From NCBI GenBank assembly GCA_963931865.1, contig OZ007510.1, forward strand, positions 10,574,993 through 10,638,992: a DNA stretch of 64,000 bases. The letters run 5' to 3'. The translations under genes were made by a program, and so were the position numbers. This document shows positions 11,341-27,019 of this stretch, piece after piece (within the stretch, counting starts at the first letter, position 1; the number at the start of each line of letters is the position of its first letter). Source of the stretch: Axinella damicornis. Its lineage: Eukaryota; Porifera; Demospongiae; Axinellida; Axinellidae. Under the pieces are notes generated by a model, which made no database searches, was not told the origin of the DNA, and saw only the letters and a list, made by a program, of their open reading frames with translations.

Positions 11341-12459
11341 AACTTAAGCAACTCTCAGCGAGTACTCGGGAAGATCCAAGCCCCTTCAGCTGCACGCCTT
11401 ACATTGTCATAGCTGCCTCGGGCACCGATCGGTGATGTTGAATGTTGATTAAGGTTGCACACTCTTAATCTGACAGTGGATTTCATAGTGTATGGTTCTC
11501 AAGCAAGATAGAGCTGTTCTTCATGATCCCATCAGTGAGGCATCATGTTTATTAGAGTGAAAGACATCAGCTGTATCTCGATACTATGTATAAACACCTG
11601 CCAGACTTGCACCACTGTGGTCCCTGCATGGGCAAGTTCACCCTTCTGGGTCATATGCATATGCATGGCCCAGGTCTTATTCATACCCATAGGAAGACTC
11701 TGATTGCATCTATCGTCTCGTACTCACAGCTAGCGAGGTTTCCCATGAGGCTAGCTTACAGCTCGTTCCAACACACTAGCTGAAGGATGGACAGTAAAAT
11801 GTATTGCAGGCCAACAGGTAGTTTGTGGGGGGTAAATTAACAGTGTGGGTATAGCTATATAGTTGTGCAAGCTAGTAGTACAGCACTTGCCGCCATTAAT
11901 GACACTAGCTCCATAAGCATCAGGAGTGTGAAGGGGAGAAGGGATATGGGGAGAGTCCCGGGAGACCTGAACATTTCACATGCAGCGTTCAGAGTGCTGA
12001 GTCATTAAATTGTAACTATATGGCAACAACACAAGTGAATGTACCTTGATCTGACACATGGATTAGGAGTACATTGAAACTTGACTTCTCATTCTTCAGA
12101 GATGGGCTGGTCAGGACTGGGAAGAGTGGTAATGTTCATCTGTGCCTGCAACAACGCATGTGCCAAGGCTTGCCCTACAATCTATTGCATTTGTCTAGTT
12201 CTTTCTTTTGTGTTGTTAATCACACAACTTAAACTACACTGGGACTGACTCCTTATAAAACCATTGGAGCATATTACGGCATAATAATTGCATGCAGTGT
12301 GCCTTAGCACGATACATATATATGTAGGTACCGGTATGTCTAGCTAGCTGTCACTTGAATTGCGCGTCGGCAGGCAGTATGTGTTGCATTATACTATAGG
12401 CACACGCTAGTGTGAACTTGTGCTGCATTGGAGCCAGAGATTGCTGTCCCATATAATTA
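11341..12459. other. intergenic, no gene seen
   Basis: AT-rich sequence with a few short open frames lacking codon structure or recognisable motifs. No feature supported. Confidence 0.5.
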
Positions 12460-16650
<4,191 letters not shown>

Positions 16651-17575
16651 GCACAGCTCAGTTGAAGAAAGGAGGAGTAATATTAATAGTTATTAAGAAG
16701 AACAGTTGGCTCGTTTTGTGAGTTCCTGGTTTGGTACTTTCACGTTGGTTTTTCGCGACGCTTGAAACCTGCTGGCCATGAAAACGTGGTTGTAAAGGTG
16801 TACCGTTTTTGAGTAGTATATTATTGCGTGTCGGTTGTATCCCTAGCCACACATAGAGTCTACCGACTCTATGATAACAGTATAGCTATATTAAAATTTA
16901 ATGTTATTGACAGTGAAGGCCAGAAGTGGACTCAGGGTTATAATTAGACTTGTAATGTAATTGCATTGTGCTGAGGGATGTACTAATTGTTTACACAACA
17001 TCAACTGCAGGCCTACTGCTTATGTTTGCACTTCAGAATAGTCATGATCAGTAAGCTTATAATGTACATAGCTAGGCTATGAAAAAAAAAGGTGAAAGTT
17101 TAAAATTCATACTTTCCTACAATTTCACCATGTTTTTGCACCATTTACTACGTTAGTAAAAGTCTAACTTTTCCCTGTGCGCTTATAGACCCATACCTAC
17201 CTGTAGGCCTACTAGAATATGCAATGGTAGTGATCTTCACCACTCAATTTGGAGTGGTATCTAGACTATCTGCGGCGAGGGTTTCAATATTGGCCTAATG
17301 TCCTTTCCTTTTCGTTTTTATAGTGATGCATGCTTGCACCCCAATGCTGGTTGCCGTGTGGACTTCCATTAATGCATGCTGTACGTACGTCAATATTGAA
17401 GTCGATCTCCGGAGCTCCTGACCTGATAGTCGACGTCACGCCAGTTCTCCAGCTGTATCGCTACGGATACCTAAAGTAACGGCACAGCAACTCGCGGAAA
17501 GTAGCTATCCAGTATAACACCCCACACTGTATAATCAATCATAGTGAGAAGGAAAAACAATTTCCGCAGTTTGCA
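16651..17575. other. intergenic, no gene seen
   Basis: Mixed sequence after the repeat array. A minus-strand frame at 16658-16852 is open for 64 codons but shows no motif. A short inverted repeat AGAGTCTACCGACTCT lies near 16855. Nothing else is supported. Confidence 0.45.
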
Positions 17576-17636
17576 TAGCCTCGTTCCCAGGCCATCACCC
17601 AGCGAAAAGCTGGGCGTGGGACTGGGAACGAGGCTA
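17576..17636. mobile_element. 61-bp foldback element upstream of the lectin promoter
   Basis: Starts TAGCCTCGTTCCCAGGCC and ends CTGGGAACGAGGCTA, with an inner hairpin CCCAGC/GCTGGG. The flanks CAGTTTGCA and CAGTTTGGC agree at 7 of 9 positions, consistent with a 9-bp target duplication. The right end is about 60 bases from the TATA box of the next gene. Confidence 0.75.
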
Positions 17637-17694
17637 CAGTTTGGCATGCATGTATCGAGCCTAGCGGCGTTACGTAACAGAGGTCTACCAGTAG

Positions 17695-17701
17695 TATAAA
17701 A
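17695..17701 (+). promoter_or_regulatory. TATA box of the jacalin-like lectin gene
   Basis: TATAAAA lies 70-76 bases upstream of the start codon. The expected transcription start is near 17725-17730, giving a 5' leader of roughly 40 bases. Confidence 0.6.
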
Positions 17702-17770
17702 GCGTGCACGCAAGCAGTTGATCGAACATTCACTCTCATGCAGTGAGCTCACAGTCTACAGTCCAAGGAA

Positions 17771-18519
17771 ATGGCTCAAGCGTGGATTCAACTGTTGTCT
17801 CTACTTGGTCTCCTTCTCTCGGCCCAGGCGGCGCCGCCGGGATACGGAGATACCGTACCGCGCTACCAGTGGGAGGAGCGTGCAGGATTGCAAGAATTCG
17901 AATCCAACACTACTACCATCCAGGAGATCTTGAGGGAGTTACCTGGAGATCAACAGCAATTGTATGTGTAACTGTGTCCTTATAATTATAGGGTGTTGTA
18001 TAATGAGACACTGGCAATATGCAGCGGGTGCATGAAGATTGTGGCATGCTGTTTATTGTCTTTTGTTTGTTTGGTGTTTTTTCCAGGATTTTTGCACAGG
18101 ATAAGAATTGCCACACCAGTGTTGCCCATGGAGGAACTCATGGTAAAGCATTCTCTGAAAAATATGGCTGCAGCGATGAAGTCAAGATTACTGGCATGAT
18201 TATCAGGTCAGGAAGTCTAGTTGATTCCATTCAATTGAAGTACAGCAGAAGTGGAAGTCCATACGGCAGCAAGTATGGGGGTGCTGGCGGCGGTAACAAC
18301 TACATCTCCCTCCATCCTGATGAGGTCATAATAGCTGTTTTTGGACGTTCTGGCTCAAAAGTGGATTCAATTGGTTTCGCAACGAATCAGGGGAGGATCT
18401 TCGGCCCATACGGAGGAACTGGTGGAGGTAGATTCACTGTTAACAAGTGTGAGGTCCAAGGCATCTTCGGCCGATATGATAAGCATGTTGAAAGCCTTGG
18501 TTTCTATTGTATGGAATAA
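17771..18519 (+). CDS. secreted jacalin-like lectin, two exons
   Basis: Exons 17771-17961 and 18087-18519 join in phase 2 (donor GTATGT, acceptor TTTTTTCCAG) to give 207 aa. Residues 1-20 are a strong signal peptide (hydrophobic Leu-rich core, AQA cleavage). Residues 21-70 are an acidic Gln-rich linker. Residues about 77-207 form one jacalin-type beta-prism: the GG pair at 79-80, glycine-rich GGAGGG and GPYGGTGGG loops, and a C-terminal GRYDKHVESLGF segment matching the sugar-binding GxxxD loop of jacalin and ZG16-type lectins. The family binds mannose or galactose on glycans. In invertebrates such secreted lectins are often thought to recognise microbes or self matrix, which is inference here. 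The ATG at 17771 is the first after the predicted start of transcription. Confidence 0.88.
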
Positions 18520-18531
18520 ATACCCCTTATT

Positions 18532-18537
18532 AATAAA
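18532..18537 (+). terminator. AATAAA polyadenylation signal of the lectin gene
   Basis: Hexamer 13 bases after the stop codon; another AATAAA overlaps the stop itself at 18515-18520. A very short 3' UTR is implied. Confidence 0.55.
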
Positions 18538-19906
18538 GGCGATTGAACAGGAGAACATTGTCACTGACAGAAAATGATTTTTAGGCCCATTAATTTGTTT
18601 TTAGAAGTTTGTACATTGCAGCATAGTGTTGTCTGAGAGTTTTAGTTTAGATCATGTAGCTATAGTTAGACATTACGTAGAATGTTTTGTTTTATTTTTC
18701 AAGAAAAGAGGCCATTATTTGAGTGAACTATGGTTGTCAATCCTTGAATAGTTATAAGTTAGAAGTCAAAAGGCCATAGTGCACGGTTATGGTTAACTGA
18801 ATCTACACAAACTGAATAATTATTATTATATTAATTAGCTCTTTTTATAATCATATAATTATATGAATGTCCACACACCAAAACTAATATCTGCCGCACA
18901 AGATTATACAGCCTCAGCATTGCACAGCAGTGTATCTTCCTTGATTCCAAGCTAAGTACCCATGCCATTCCACCATCCTCAACAACACAGACAACCCGAA
19001 AACAGTGCTCAAAGATGCCAAACGAGCCATCCTGTCTCAGGATAAAATCTCAATCTCCAGGACACTGCTAATTTGTCAGGCTGGCTTCGAACATTAGCTC
19101 CATGTTTTGGAGACAAAGGCCCACATTGTAATAGCTTATAATAGTATCTATAACCTCATTCCAATTCCAACCCATGCCCCATGCACTCTATAGCTTACTG
19201 TAGACACGTTTCAAATAAAGGCTGGAGGTCGGATCGAGGAATCGCCTACAGGGAATTTATGAGGCTAGCTTAGCTAGTTGTTGAGTGACACTGGCAATCA
19301 CACAGGAAGGCAACATTTACTGTAGATGGCTGCGTATGTCAGTGAGCAGGAGGCTGATTTGACAGCAGGCATGAAATGAGGTCCCAAGGACTGTCAGCAA
19401 GTACAGTACATTATAAGTTGAAATTTTAATAATGCATAATAATTAATAATTATTTTTGTATCAAGACAATAAAAATAATTATTATTATAGCTAACTATCT
19501 AGGCAATGTACATACTGCATGTTCAGAGTCAGAAAGAAGAGTTTAGAAAGTGTCTTTTGCTGCTGCCGCCGAGTAGCTATAATGAATGAGGGGTACTGGA
19601 ATGCTTGGCTGGATGCAGCTATATGATTCAGAGGATATGATGATACATGATTAAAATCTTACAAGCAGAGGTACCAGAATCCATGAGGGTTCCATCAACT
19701 CCCCCTCCCCAATTTGTGCTCAACACATAACCACCCCATACTGAGGGCTGGCACCGATTGTTTTGGATTCTGTTGTGTATAGGGGGATAAGTTTTAGTTA
19801 CTGATATTAAATTTGTGGGTGATCTTTAGTTTAACACTCTAAGATTGTTACACTTTCATTCTATTAGCTACCAACAACAATACACTCCAATTAATATTTT
19901 CAATTA
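18538..19906. other. intergenic between convergent genes, no gene seen
   Basis: AT-rich. A segment at about 19340-19400 (AGGAGGCTGATTTGACAGCAG..., TGAGGTCCCAAGGACTGTC) recurs inverted at about 24287-24350. The two copies bracket the PTB-domain gene, suggesting a shared repeat. No coding region supported. Confidence 0.5.
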
Positions 19907-22900
19907 TTACACATCACAATCGTCTCCTATTACAAAGGCAGATACCTTTTTCTTTTCGACAAGGATTTGCTTCAGAAAGTGACCCTACATAGAAGGACAA
20001 AAATATGCCATGTATGTAGTCTACACCTGTGAACCTATTACTACGTACATGTTCCTCGTCCTCTTCCAATGTGGCCATGGTGTCAGGATCAGTGGTGGGG
20101 ATGGGAGAAGCAGCCGAGGTGGGGAAGGTTATGAGGTTGGACGAAAGGAGGCAATGGACTGCAGCAAGTACTTCCTCCGCATTCTTCCTGTTGCGGGTCA
20201 TGCCCGCAAGTACAAACTTCAACATCAAGAGGTCGGCCATAAAGTGTGCCCGTTTCTGCAAAAACAAGTAACACATGTAAGATTGACACACCAGTTGTGC
20301 ATGCCGAGAGTATAGAGTTCTGAGCCTTGTTCTCAGGCCTTTCTCAAATCTTGCTGGTGATCAGAAAATTTAATGGAGGTGGAAAAGGTCCATGAATGGG
20401 GTTAGTATAATAGTGGCCTGCCCCACCTCTTTATCTTCCTCCTCCTCATCCTCCTCTTCCTTGGCTTCCTCCTCCTCAACATTCATTTCGACTTCCTCCG
20501 CATTATCACCACTCTCCTGTTGGAAGAACGTGTTTTCAGTGGCCTGACTATCAGTTATGGAATATCCTGGCTCCAGGTACATTAACCAGAGGGGATTTCA
20601 AATGGAAAGGCTAACCTGTACAGGAGCTCTCACAACAGTCAGTTTTCAATTAGTGCATGAATATTACTGCAAGGATTAAACTTACTGTGATGTGAGGTTT
20701 CCCTCTCAGTTCTGTCAGTATCTGCATACACAGAGGTAAATTCTAGCATGTGGCGCACAAGGTGCGTGTAACAACGCAACCACTTACCTCCTCTGTGATA
20801 AGCCTGGGGGGGATGGTGCTACAGTCTGGGGTTGGAAAGCTCGGGATTTCTCGGTCCTGTAAGTACATTGGAAGAACACTCACAGAAATGGATGAACATG
20901 TCAGCACAAACCACTAGCTATAAGTTGCATTGCTCTTACCGTCACCTCCCAGTGAGTGGAGTCATCTGAGGACACAGACGATTGCGAGTGTGTCCTTGGG
21001 ACTAATCCCCACAGCCCTGGGTTTGAGGACGGCTGAGGTTTAAACCTCCGCAACTCAGTCAGCTCCTGTAACTAACACATAATAAACAGAAAGATAATTT
21101 GTGGGGTGAAATACATGAGGGATGTGGGCCAAGCTACAGCTACCACACTCACTTCATCGGAAATGGGCTGCTCAGGACTACATGGTAGAGTGGATTCAGG
21201 ACTGTATGGTAGAGCGGATTCAGGACTGCATGGTAGAGTGGATTCAGGACTGCATGGTAGAATGGATTCAGGACTGCATGGTAGAATGGATTCAGGACTG
21301 CATGGTAGAATGGATTCAGGACTGCTTCGTAGAATGGATTCAGGCTGCATGGTAGAGTGCATTAATAAATTAATACAGTCGTTATGATAGTTATATATTG
21401 TTCCACTATAATAGAAATGGCCTGGCATGATGGCAAATCACTTACTAACAGCGCACTGTACTGTTCAGCAGACTTCAGCAGTGTGTGCTCCTGCAGCACT
21501 TTCAGGTAGGCTACCTGGACTCTGTCTCCCTGTTCCATGGGACACATAAAATATGTGAGCTCAATGTGCTGCTAAAAATTGCACTCCCTAGCCTAGCTTC
21601 TCAAAAGAGTGGAAAGTCAAACCTCCTATAGAAAAAGGGATGATCACTCTTATAGCGAGTACCAAGCTAGTTACAGCAGCCAAACATTTTGACCCCAGGG
21701 GGGAATGGTATTTCTCCACCGATTATTGCATGGTCTATAAGAGTATAGCTGCAATATAGCTAACTCACCCTCAGATACGATTTTTTCGGCACACCAAAAC
21801 AGTGGAATTGCACTGTGCCAGAAAGCTCATTGGGAGCAACAAACCCAAAGTGTTTCCCCTTTGGGTGGACGTGAAAGCAGGAGATGTCTTCGAGTGAGTG
21901 CGTAACTGTACTGTTCTATGATATGAGATGAAAGTTGTCATGATTAAATTTTAAGGAGTATTATGGCACTGCAGGCATCAGAATCTTAGGCTCACCTTCT
22001 TCATCGCAATGTAGAGGGAAGCTGGTGTAAAAGTGAGGCACACTTTCTGCCTTGTACTTCCCTTCCGCTTTTTGTCTTGTTTGCGCATTGAGTCTAGGAT
22101 AGACTCACCCAATTCCCCTTCCCCCATACGGTTGACACACACAGGCTGTGAGCCTATCAGCTGCATGTGGAAAGGAAACCAATGCACTGTTCAGTGTATA
22201 GCTATAGTTCATGTGAAGTGTTACTTGACAGACTGTTGTGAATTATCCACTTCAATTTCGGTGTACGTATCAATGGTACAGTGACTGCTTTCATCAGAAC
22301 ACCATGCATATATACCAGGCATTGTTAGCTAATTCCATCCGTAGGTCTTGTACGTATACTAGCAAAGTCATTCCAACCAAGCCCTGTTTAGCTAGAGACT
22401 GGATGTGCATGAAGGCATTAACACCTCGGACTCAGGGAATAACAGTTTTGGATTTAACTTCAGATTCTGCATGCACGTAATTATAGTTTACTAAGTTAGG
22501 TGTTTCTGTGCACATCTAATCTAGCTGTTTTGGTGGAACCTTTGACAATGCACTTATTGATTTTATCCCTTCCGAGGTGGTGCCACATGCACCTATCCCA
22601 TGCATGCATGTTACTGCAAATGGAGGTGCACACAGCATAAGCTTATAGCAGCCCCCGGGCTGTTTAGTCATCTCATGCAGAGCTCCCTATACTTCTAATC
22701 CCAATGATACAATTTGGAGATCTTGTTTGGCAGACTCTCCAAGACCCTCAGTAAACTGCTTAATACAATGTCAACGCAATAATGTAGATGAAGAGCGCAT
22801 AATTATATATGTAGCATGGATGGATCCCTTGACAAGAGAAGTTTCATAAGGTCTCTGGATCTCTACTAGTATTCTCTAAGGAACTTCGGAGCAGATCTAG

Positions 22901-23920
22901 ACACATAAAAAGTGATAACTATAGCTATGGTAGCAACATGGGATACGCGCCTGGGACCGTCTCGGGAGACGAAGAGATGGGGCGAGGAATGCGACGGTTT
23001 CGGCGCCATCCGCGAATGAATCTCGTAAGCACCATTTCGGCGTGGTTCGATGTCAAAGTCTGACGACAAGCTTTCATTAGCAAAACAAGAACGGTTTCTC
23101 TTGGCCTCGCAAAGCGTGAAGGGAACTCCCTCACTCTGAATGCAGAACTGATAGACGCCACGCATTGCATGAGCGTACTACGTACGTACGCACGCACATA
23201 CGCACATACGCGGTAATCGTCATGTGCGCCCAACATGAGCTAGGCCTTGACATAACTAGCTATTATAGATCCAGTAGACCCTCTAGGTAGCTGTATACTG
23301 CCACTGTAATAAGGTCTCGCCCAGAATTTGTACATGTTAGCCAATAATATATCTTGGGACCCTCATCTTTTGAAACGGAACAGACACTTAAAAGTGAGCT
23401 TGCCATGAAAATTATTCCCCAACTATGCTTGAAGCTTTCAGTGTTCCCAGGCAGAAACAACTATTATTCATACTATAATTACCTGTTCCTGTGTTAATTC
23501 AAGGTCATGTACCTTTGTAATTATGTTTTTGTATCCCAACCAAACAGCTAGACATGCGCACAATCACATTTAAATCAAACTTTTTTGCTTGCACAAAAGC
23601 TTTTGCCTAAGTATACTGTTTCTGTATGGAATCTTTTACCCCTCCTCTTTTCTTATAACTGTAAATGTATGAATAGCCAATTGCTATTGCCAAATAATAA
23701 ACCCTTTCACTTTAGTGATTGCATGCTCCAAAGGACCTATAGACTTAATAATTAAACGCACAAAACAAAACAAATGGATACGCACCTCGACGTGAAAGAA
23801 GTAGTTCGAGGGTTCGTTTGGGGACGTTTCGAATTCCTTGGGAGACGAAGACATGGGGCGAGGGATGTGGCGGTGTCGGCGCCATCCGCGGATGGACTCG
23901 ACGAATCTCGTAAGTACCAT
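19907..23920 (-). CDS. PTB/PID-domain protein, 11 exons, all introns phase 0
   Basis: Exons from the 5' end, all complement: 23786-23920, 21996-22160, 21769-21915, 21446-21529, 21153-21344, 20940-21071, 20788-20856, 20686-20721, 20427-20516, 20049-20255, 19907-19984. Each is a multiple of three with GT/AG borders, giving 444 aa. Residues about 38-150 look like a phosphotyrosine-binding domain: FHVELIGSQPV opening strand, an alpha-helix with GESILDSMRK, then ISCFHVHPKG and TVQFHCFGVP strands. Residues 178-241 are eight 8-residue repeats of the PESILPCS type. Residues 321-350 are almost entirely acidic. Residues 351-410 look helical. PTB domains bind NPxY-type tails, so an adaptor role at the membrane is likely, but I cannot name an orthologue. 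Its first exon and several 3' exons have decayed copies nearby. Confidence 0.78.
21153..21344 (-). repeat. 24-bp coding minisatellite forming a whole exon
   Basis: Exon 5 of the PTB-domain gene consists of eight 24-base repeats (7 clear, the last diverged), encoding PESILPCS-type octapeptides. The array fills the exon from acceptor to donor. Confidence 0.8.
22938..23035 (-). pseudogene. decayed copy of the PTB gene first exon
   Basis: On the minus strand from the ATG at 23033-23035 it reads MVLTRFIRGWRRNRRIPRP, closely matching the real exon 1 (MVLTRFVESIRGWRRHRH...). The 3' part is shortened and the donor position has GCGCGT instead of GTGCGT. Upstream sequence (to about 23240) also matches the flank of the real exon 1 (to about 24120). 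It lies in intron 1 and might be an alternative start, but a relic is more likely. Confidence 0.6.
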
Positions 23921-24120
23921 TTTGGCGTCTTGAGGTTCAGACGAATTATCACTGTCAGTTGTAGCAAACCAAATAAAAATTCAAACGAAACGGTATCTCC
24001 TGGCCTTGCAAAACTGGAAGGGAACTCACTCTGAATGCATTAACGACCCAAGTAGCTAGACGCCACGCGTAATCTCGCTCCATGGTGCACGGCGTATACG
24101 TACGTACGTAATCGTCACGT

Positions 24121-24979
24121 GCGCCAAATATCTTTGGTCGGTATCACAACTCCTGCGTGTCCTTGCAATCACTGATAGCTAATTTCTTAGTATACAGCAT
24201 GCACATTAGCTAGGTAGTTGGGAGTGATATTATGACATGCGGCATATGCAGGCATGAAACCTGCATATCTGTACTGTTAGACGCACTGTGATTGATTGTC
24301 CTTGGGACCTCATTTTATGCCTGCTATCAAATCAGCCTCCTCCTTCATTGACGTGCAGCTAGTGATGTGCTGCCAGAAGCTGGTGTTCCTCACCCAGATC
24401 ATACAACATAATTATAGCTAGCTACACTGTACATGTATTGGTATAGCGATCTCTTACCATAGTCATTAGACAAGGCTCTCAAACAAAGAGGACTCATTAC
24501 CAATGCTGAGCTATAGATTGTGGATTAAAAATCTATTTCAAACTGCAACAAAGTGACAGCAAAGTGACAATCATGCACAAAGTGTTTATATACATGTAGC
24601 AGCAGTCTTTTGCTGCTGCATGCTGCAGTAGGGTGAGCTGGGGGTGCTGGAATTAATGGTGAGGGTAGACAAATTAAAGTCGGGCAAAATTCCCTTGCTC
24701 CTCAATCATCATTAGCTACAGCCCATAAGACCTGAGGATGTGATTGAGAAACCAGAGTGCTCGGACACAACTGTCATTTCTATGGACAAACATGGGGGTT
24801 CGAATACCTCGAACATTTCGGACCCGAGATGAGGTAGTCCCCCCTGGGCTCCCGCTAGATGGGACTACTTACTGAAACATTCAATGGTGCGGGCAAAGAA
24901 TAATTCATGCACTCATATCCATGTGGATCTCTGCACCCCCTGTTTATTCTTACTGTGTAATCCACGTGATGGCCATAAC
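24121..24979. other. intergenic, no gene seen
   Basis: Upstream flank of the PTB gene. It contains the inverted partner (24287-24350) of the repeat at 19340-19400. No coding signal. Confidence 0.45.
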
Positions 24980-25930
24980 TACATGGCTCATGCAATCTTT
25001 ATTGCATCACAAAATCACAATCTTTCACTAACCATACATTGCATGGGCGAACGAATGGAAGGCAGCTAATTGTCTGAGTACCCACAATACTATGGAATGC
25101 AATGCTGTTGATTAATGAATCGATGGCCGAATGTGATGAATCAGAGACTGGGATTCAATCAATGTACGGGGTTTAGATTTAGAACACTAGCTCTTTCCTC
25201 CTCTGCCATCATCTCAGTACCTCCACCATTGATTAACTATAGCAACTAGTGAGTGTGCAATGCCGTATAAACTGAAACAGCACAAGAAAATCTACCTACA
25301 TAATTAACTACTCTGTACAGTAAACCAGTAGGCAAATGGAAGCGAAAATTACATGATGGTGTACATTTGCAAGCGCAGGTGCGTGCACGTGGAGGTCAAT
25401 CAATCAGACCTCACATAATAAGTCTATGTACAATACATAAAATGTACAATACCAAAAATGGTCACGCTCCTGTGGGGCTCACTCAGGCTCACACCAAATT
25501 CAAGCATGTTATACTGCAATTATAATGTCTTTGCTTGCAAATACAGATAGAATTCCTAGTCACTTGAACACACACATACTGTTTGAGGATATGAGAGCGG
25601 CCGTAGCCTGTCATAAACCTCCTGACCTGCAAGAATGGAGACAAAATGGCGGTGGTAATAGTGGATGGTAGACTGTCAGTTACCAGTTATGGCTCGTTAC
25701 CTCAACCAACAAGGGAAGCTGGATAACTTCCTCCTACCCAGTTTCTTTCGAAGGGTACGTTATAACATCAGACAGTTTTGGCATGCAGCCAAATTAAAGT
25801 GAATTCAACTGTAGGAGGTAGCTACATGTAAGTACCCACATGCATTTCACTGCTGTTTGAAGGGTCTCCAGACTAAAAGATAACTAGCTATAGCTGTGTA
25901 AAGAGCAACTGCAGGATTGTTGAAATCTCA
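24980..25930 (-). pseudogene. fragmentary duplicate of the Rac gene region
   Basis: It matches, in the same order and orientation, pieces of the Rac locus at about 35070-35360, 35811-35985 and 37590-38100, with the parts between deleted. It contains one Rac exon copy (about 25580-25625, minus) reading QEVYDRLRPLSYPQT, where the real gene has QED. The two last Rac exons are missing, so it cannot make a GTPase. Confidence 0.75.
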
Positions 25931-25939
25931 GAACTAGGA

Positions 25940-26525
25940 ATATTACTGCAAGGATTAGATCTCTAAACTTACTGTGATGCGAGGTTTCCCTCTCAGTTGT
26001 GCTAGAGGTATAATATTAAATTCTAGCATGTGGCACACAAGGTGCATGTAACAGTTACATGCCACATGCTAGTCTAAGAATAACACGCAATGACTTACCT
26101 CCTCTGTGATAAGTCCGGCTGGGAAATGGGTGAATATGTTAGCACAAACCACTAAGTTGCATTGCTCTTACCGTCACCTCCCAGCAAGTGGAGTCGTCCG
26201 AGGACACAGACAATTCAGAGTGTGTCATCAGGACTAATACCAACAGCCCTGGGTTTGAGGACGACTGAGGTTTATAACTTCCGCAACTCAGCTAGTTCCT
26301 GCATGTAATTTGGACAATTTGTGGGTAGCCTCGTTCCCAGCTGCAGGCGTTCGGTAAAAGCAGTGTGGGCTCCTGCAGCACTTTCTGCAGGTAGCTAGGA
26401 CTAGCCTCGTTCCCAGGCCTTCCACACCTCCAGCTTTTGATCGCTTCCAGTACTGGAAGCGATCAAAAGCTGGAGGTGTGGAAGGCCTGGGAATGAGGCT
26501 AAGCTAGGACTCTGTCTTTCTGCAA
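25940..26525 (-). pseudogene. fragmentary duplicate of the PTB-gene exons 8, 7, 6 and 4
   Basis: Diverged copies of exon 8 (near 25978-26012), a truncated exon 7 (near 26098-26118), exon 6 (near 26172-26300) and a piece of exon 4 (near 26364-26400 and 26505-26520) occur in the same order as in the real gene. The repeat exon 5 is absent. A foldback element is inserted in the exon 4 remnant. Frames are broken. Confidence 0.75.
26402..26501. mobile_element. 100-bp near-perfect foldback element with perfect 9-bp target duplication
   Basis: Starts TAGCCTCGTTCCCAGGCC and ends GGCCTGGGAATGAGGCTA. The arms pair over nearly their full length with a centre at CCAGTACTGG. AGCTAGGAC stands directly on both sides (26393-26401 and 26502-26510). 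A half copy without partner lies at about 26325-26341. Confidence 0.9.
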
Positions 26526-26634
26526 TGCACCTCCAAAGAATTTCAATTTTAGTGTCTGTGTATATGTAGCTAAAAGTACCTACATTGATTGCTGTACATT
26601 GCTTATGATAGTCTCGCGGGCCAGCCTCTCGCCA

Positions 26635-26677
<43 letters not shown>

Positions 26678-27019
26678 GAGTCTGGGCTTCCCTTGTGCAG
26701 CCCGCGAATCAATTTTGCGGTTGTAATTGTAACTTGACTCCACCCACGACTCCACCCACCGGATGTGGCATTCGGCCGGCCTAGCGCGCGCCTATATAGC
26801 TAGTCACCGAGATCGCGCTCGCGGGCGCCGGCCGGGCGCGCGGGTCTGGGCATGGCACGAGACCATACCGTAGTTGCCGATTATTTCGCGTGCCAAAAAT
26901 TTCGCGGTCTAGCCACTAAACGTGACACACAAATATTTATATATATATATATAGCTAGCTAGCTGTGACACACCCAGCCTATACAAGTGGGCGGGGCACG
27001 ATCCACACTATCGATAAGT
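26526..27019. other. upstream region of the vWA gene with poly-G tract
   Basis: An uninterrupted G run at about 26639-26676 is followed by GC-rich DNA with CGCGCC-type repeats (26785-26850) and an AT dinucleotide run (26935-26952). A CTATATAGC at about 26791 could be TATA-like. No gene. Confidence 0.45.
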
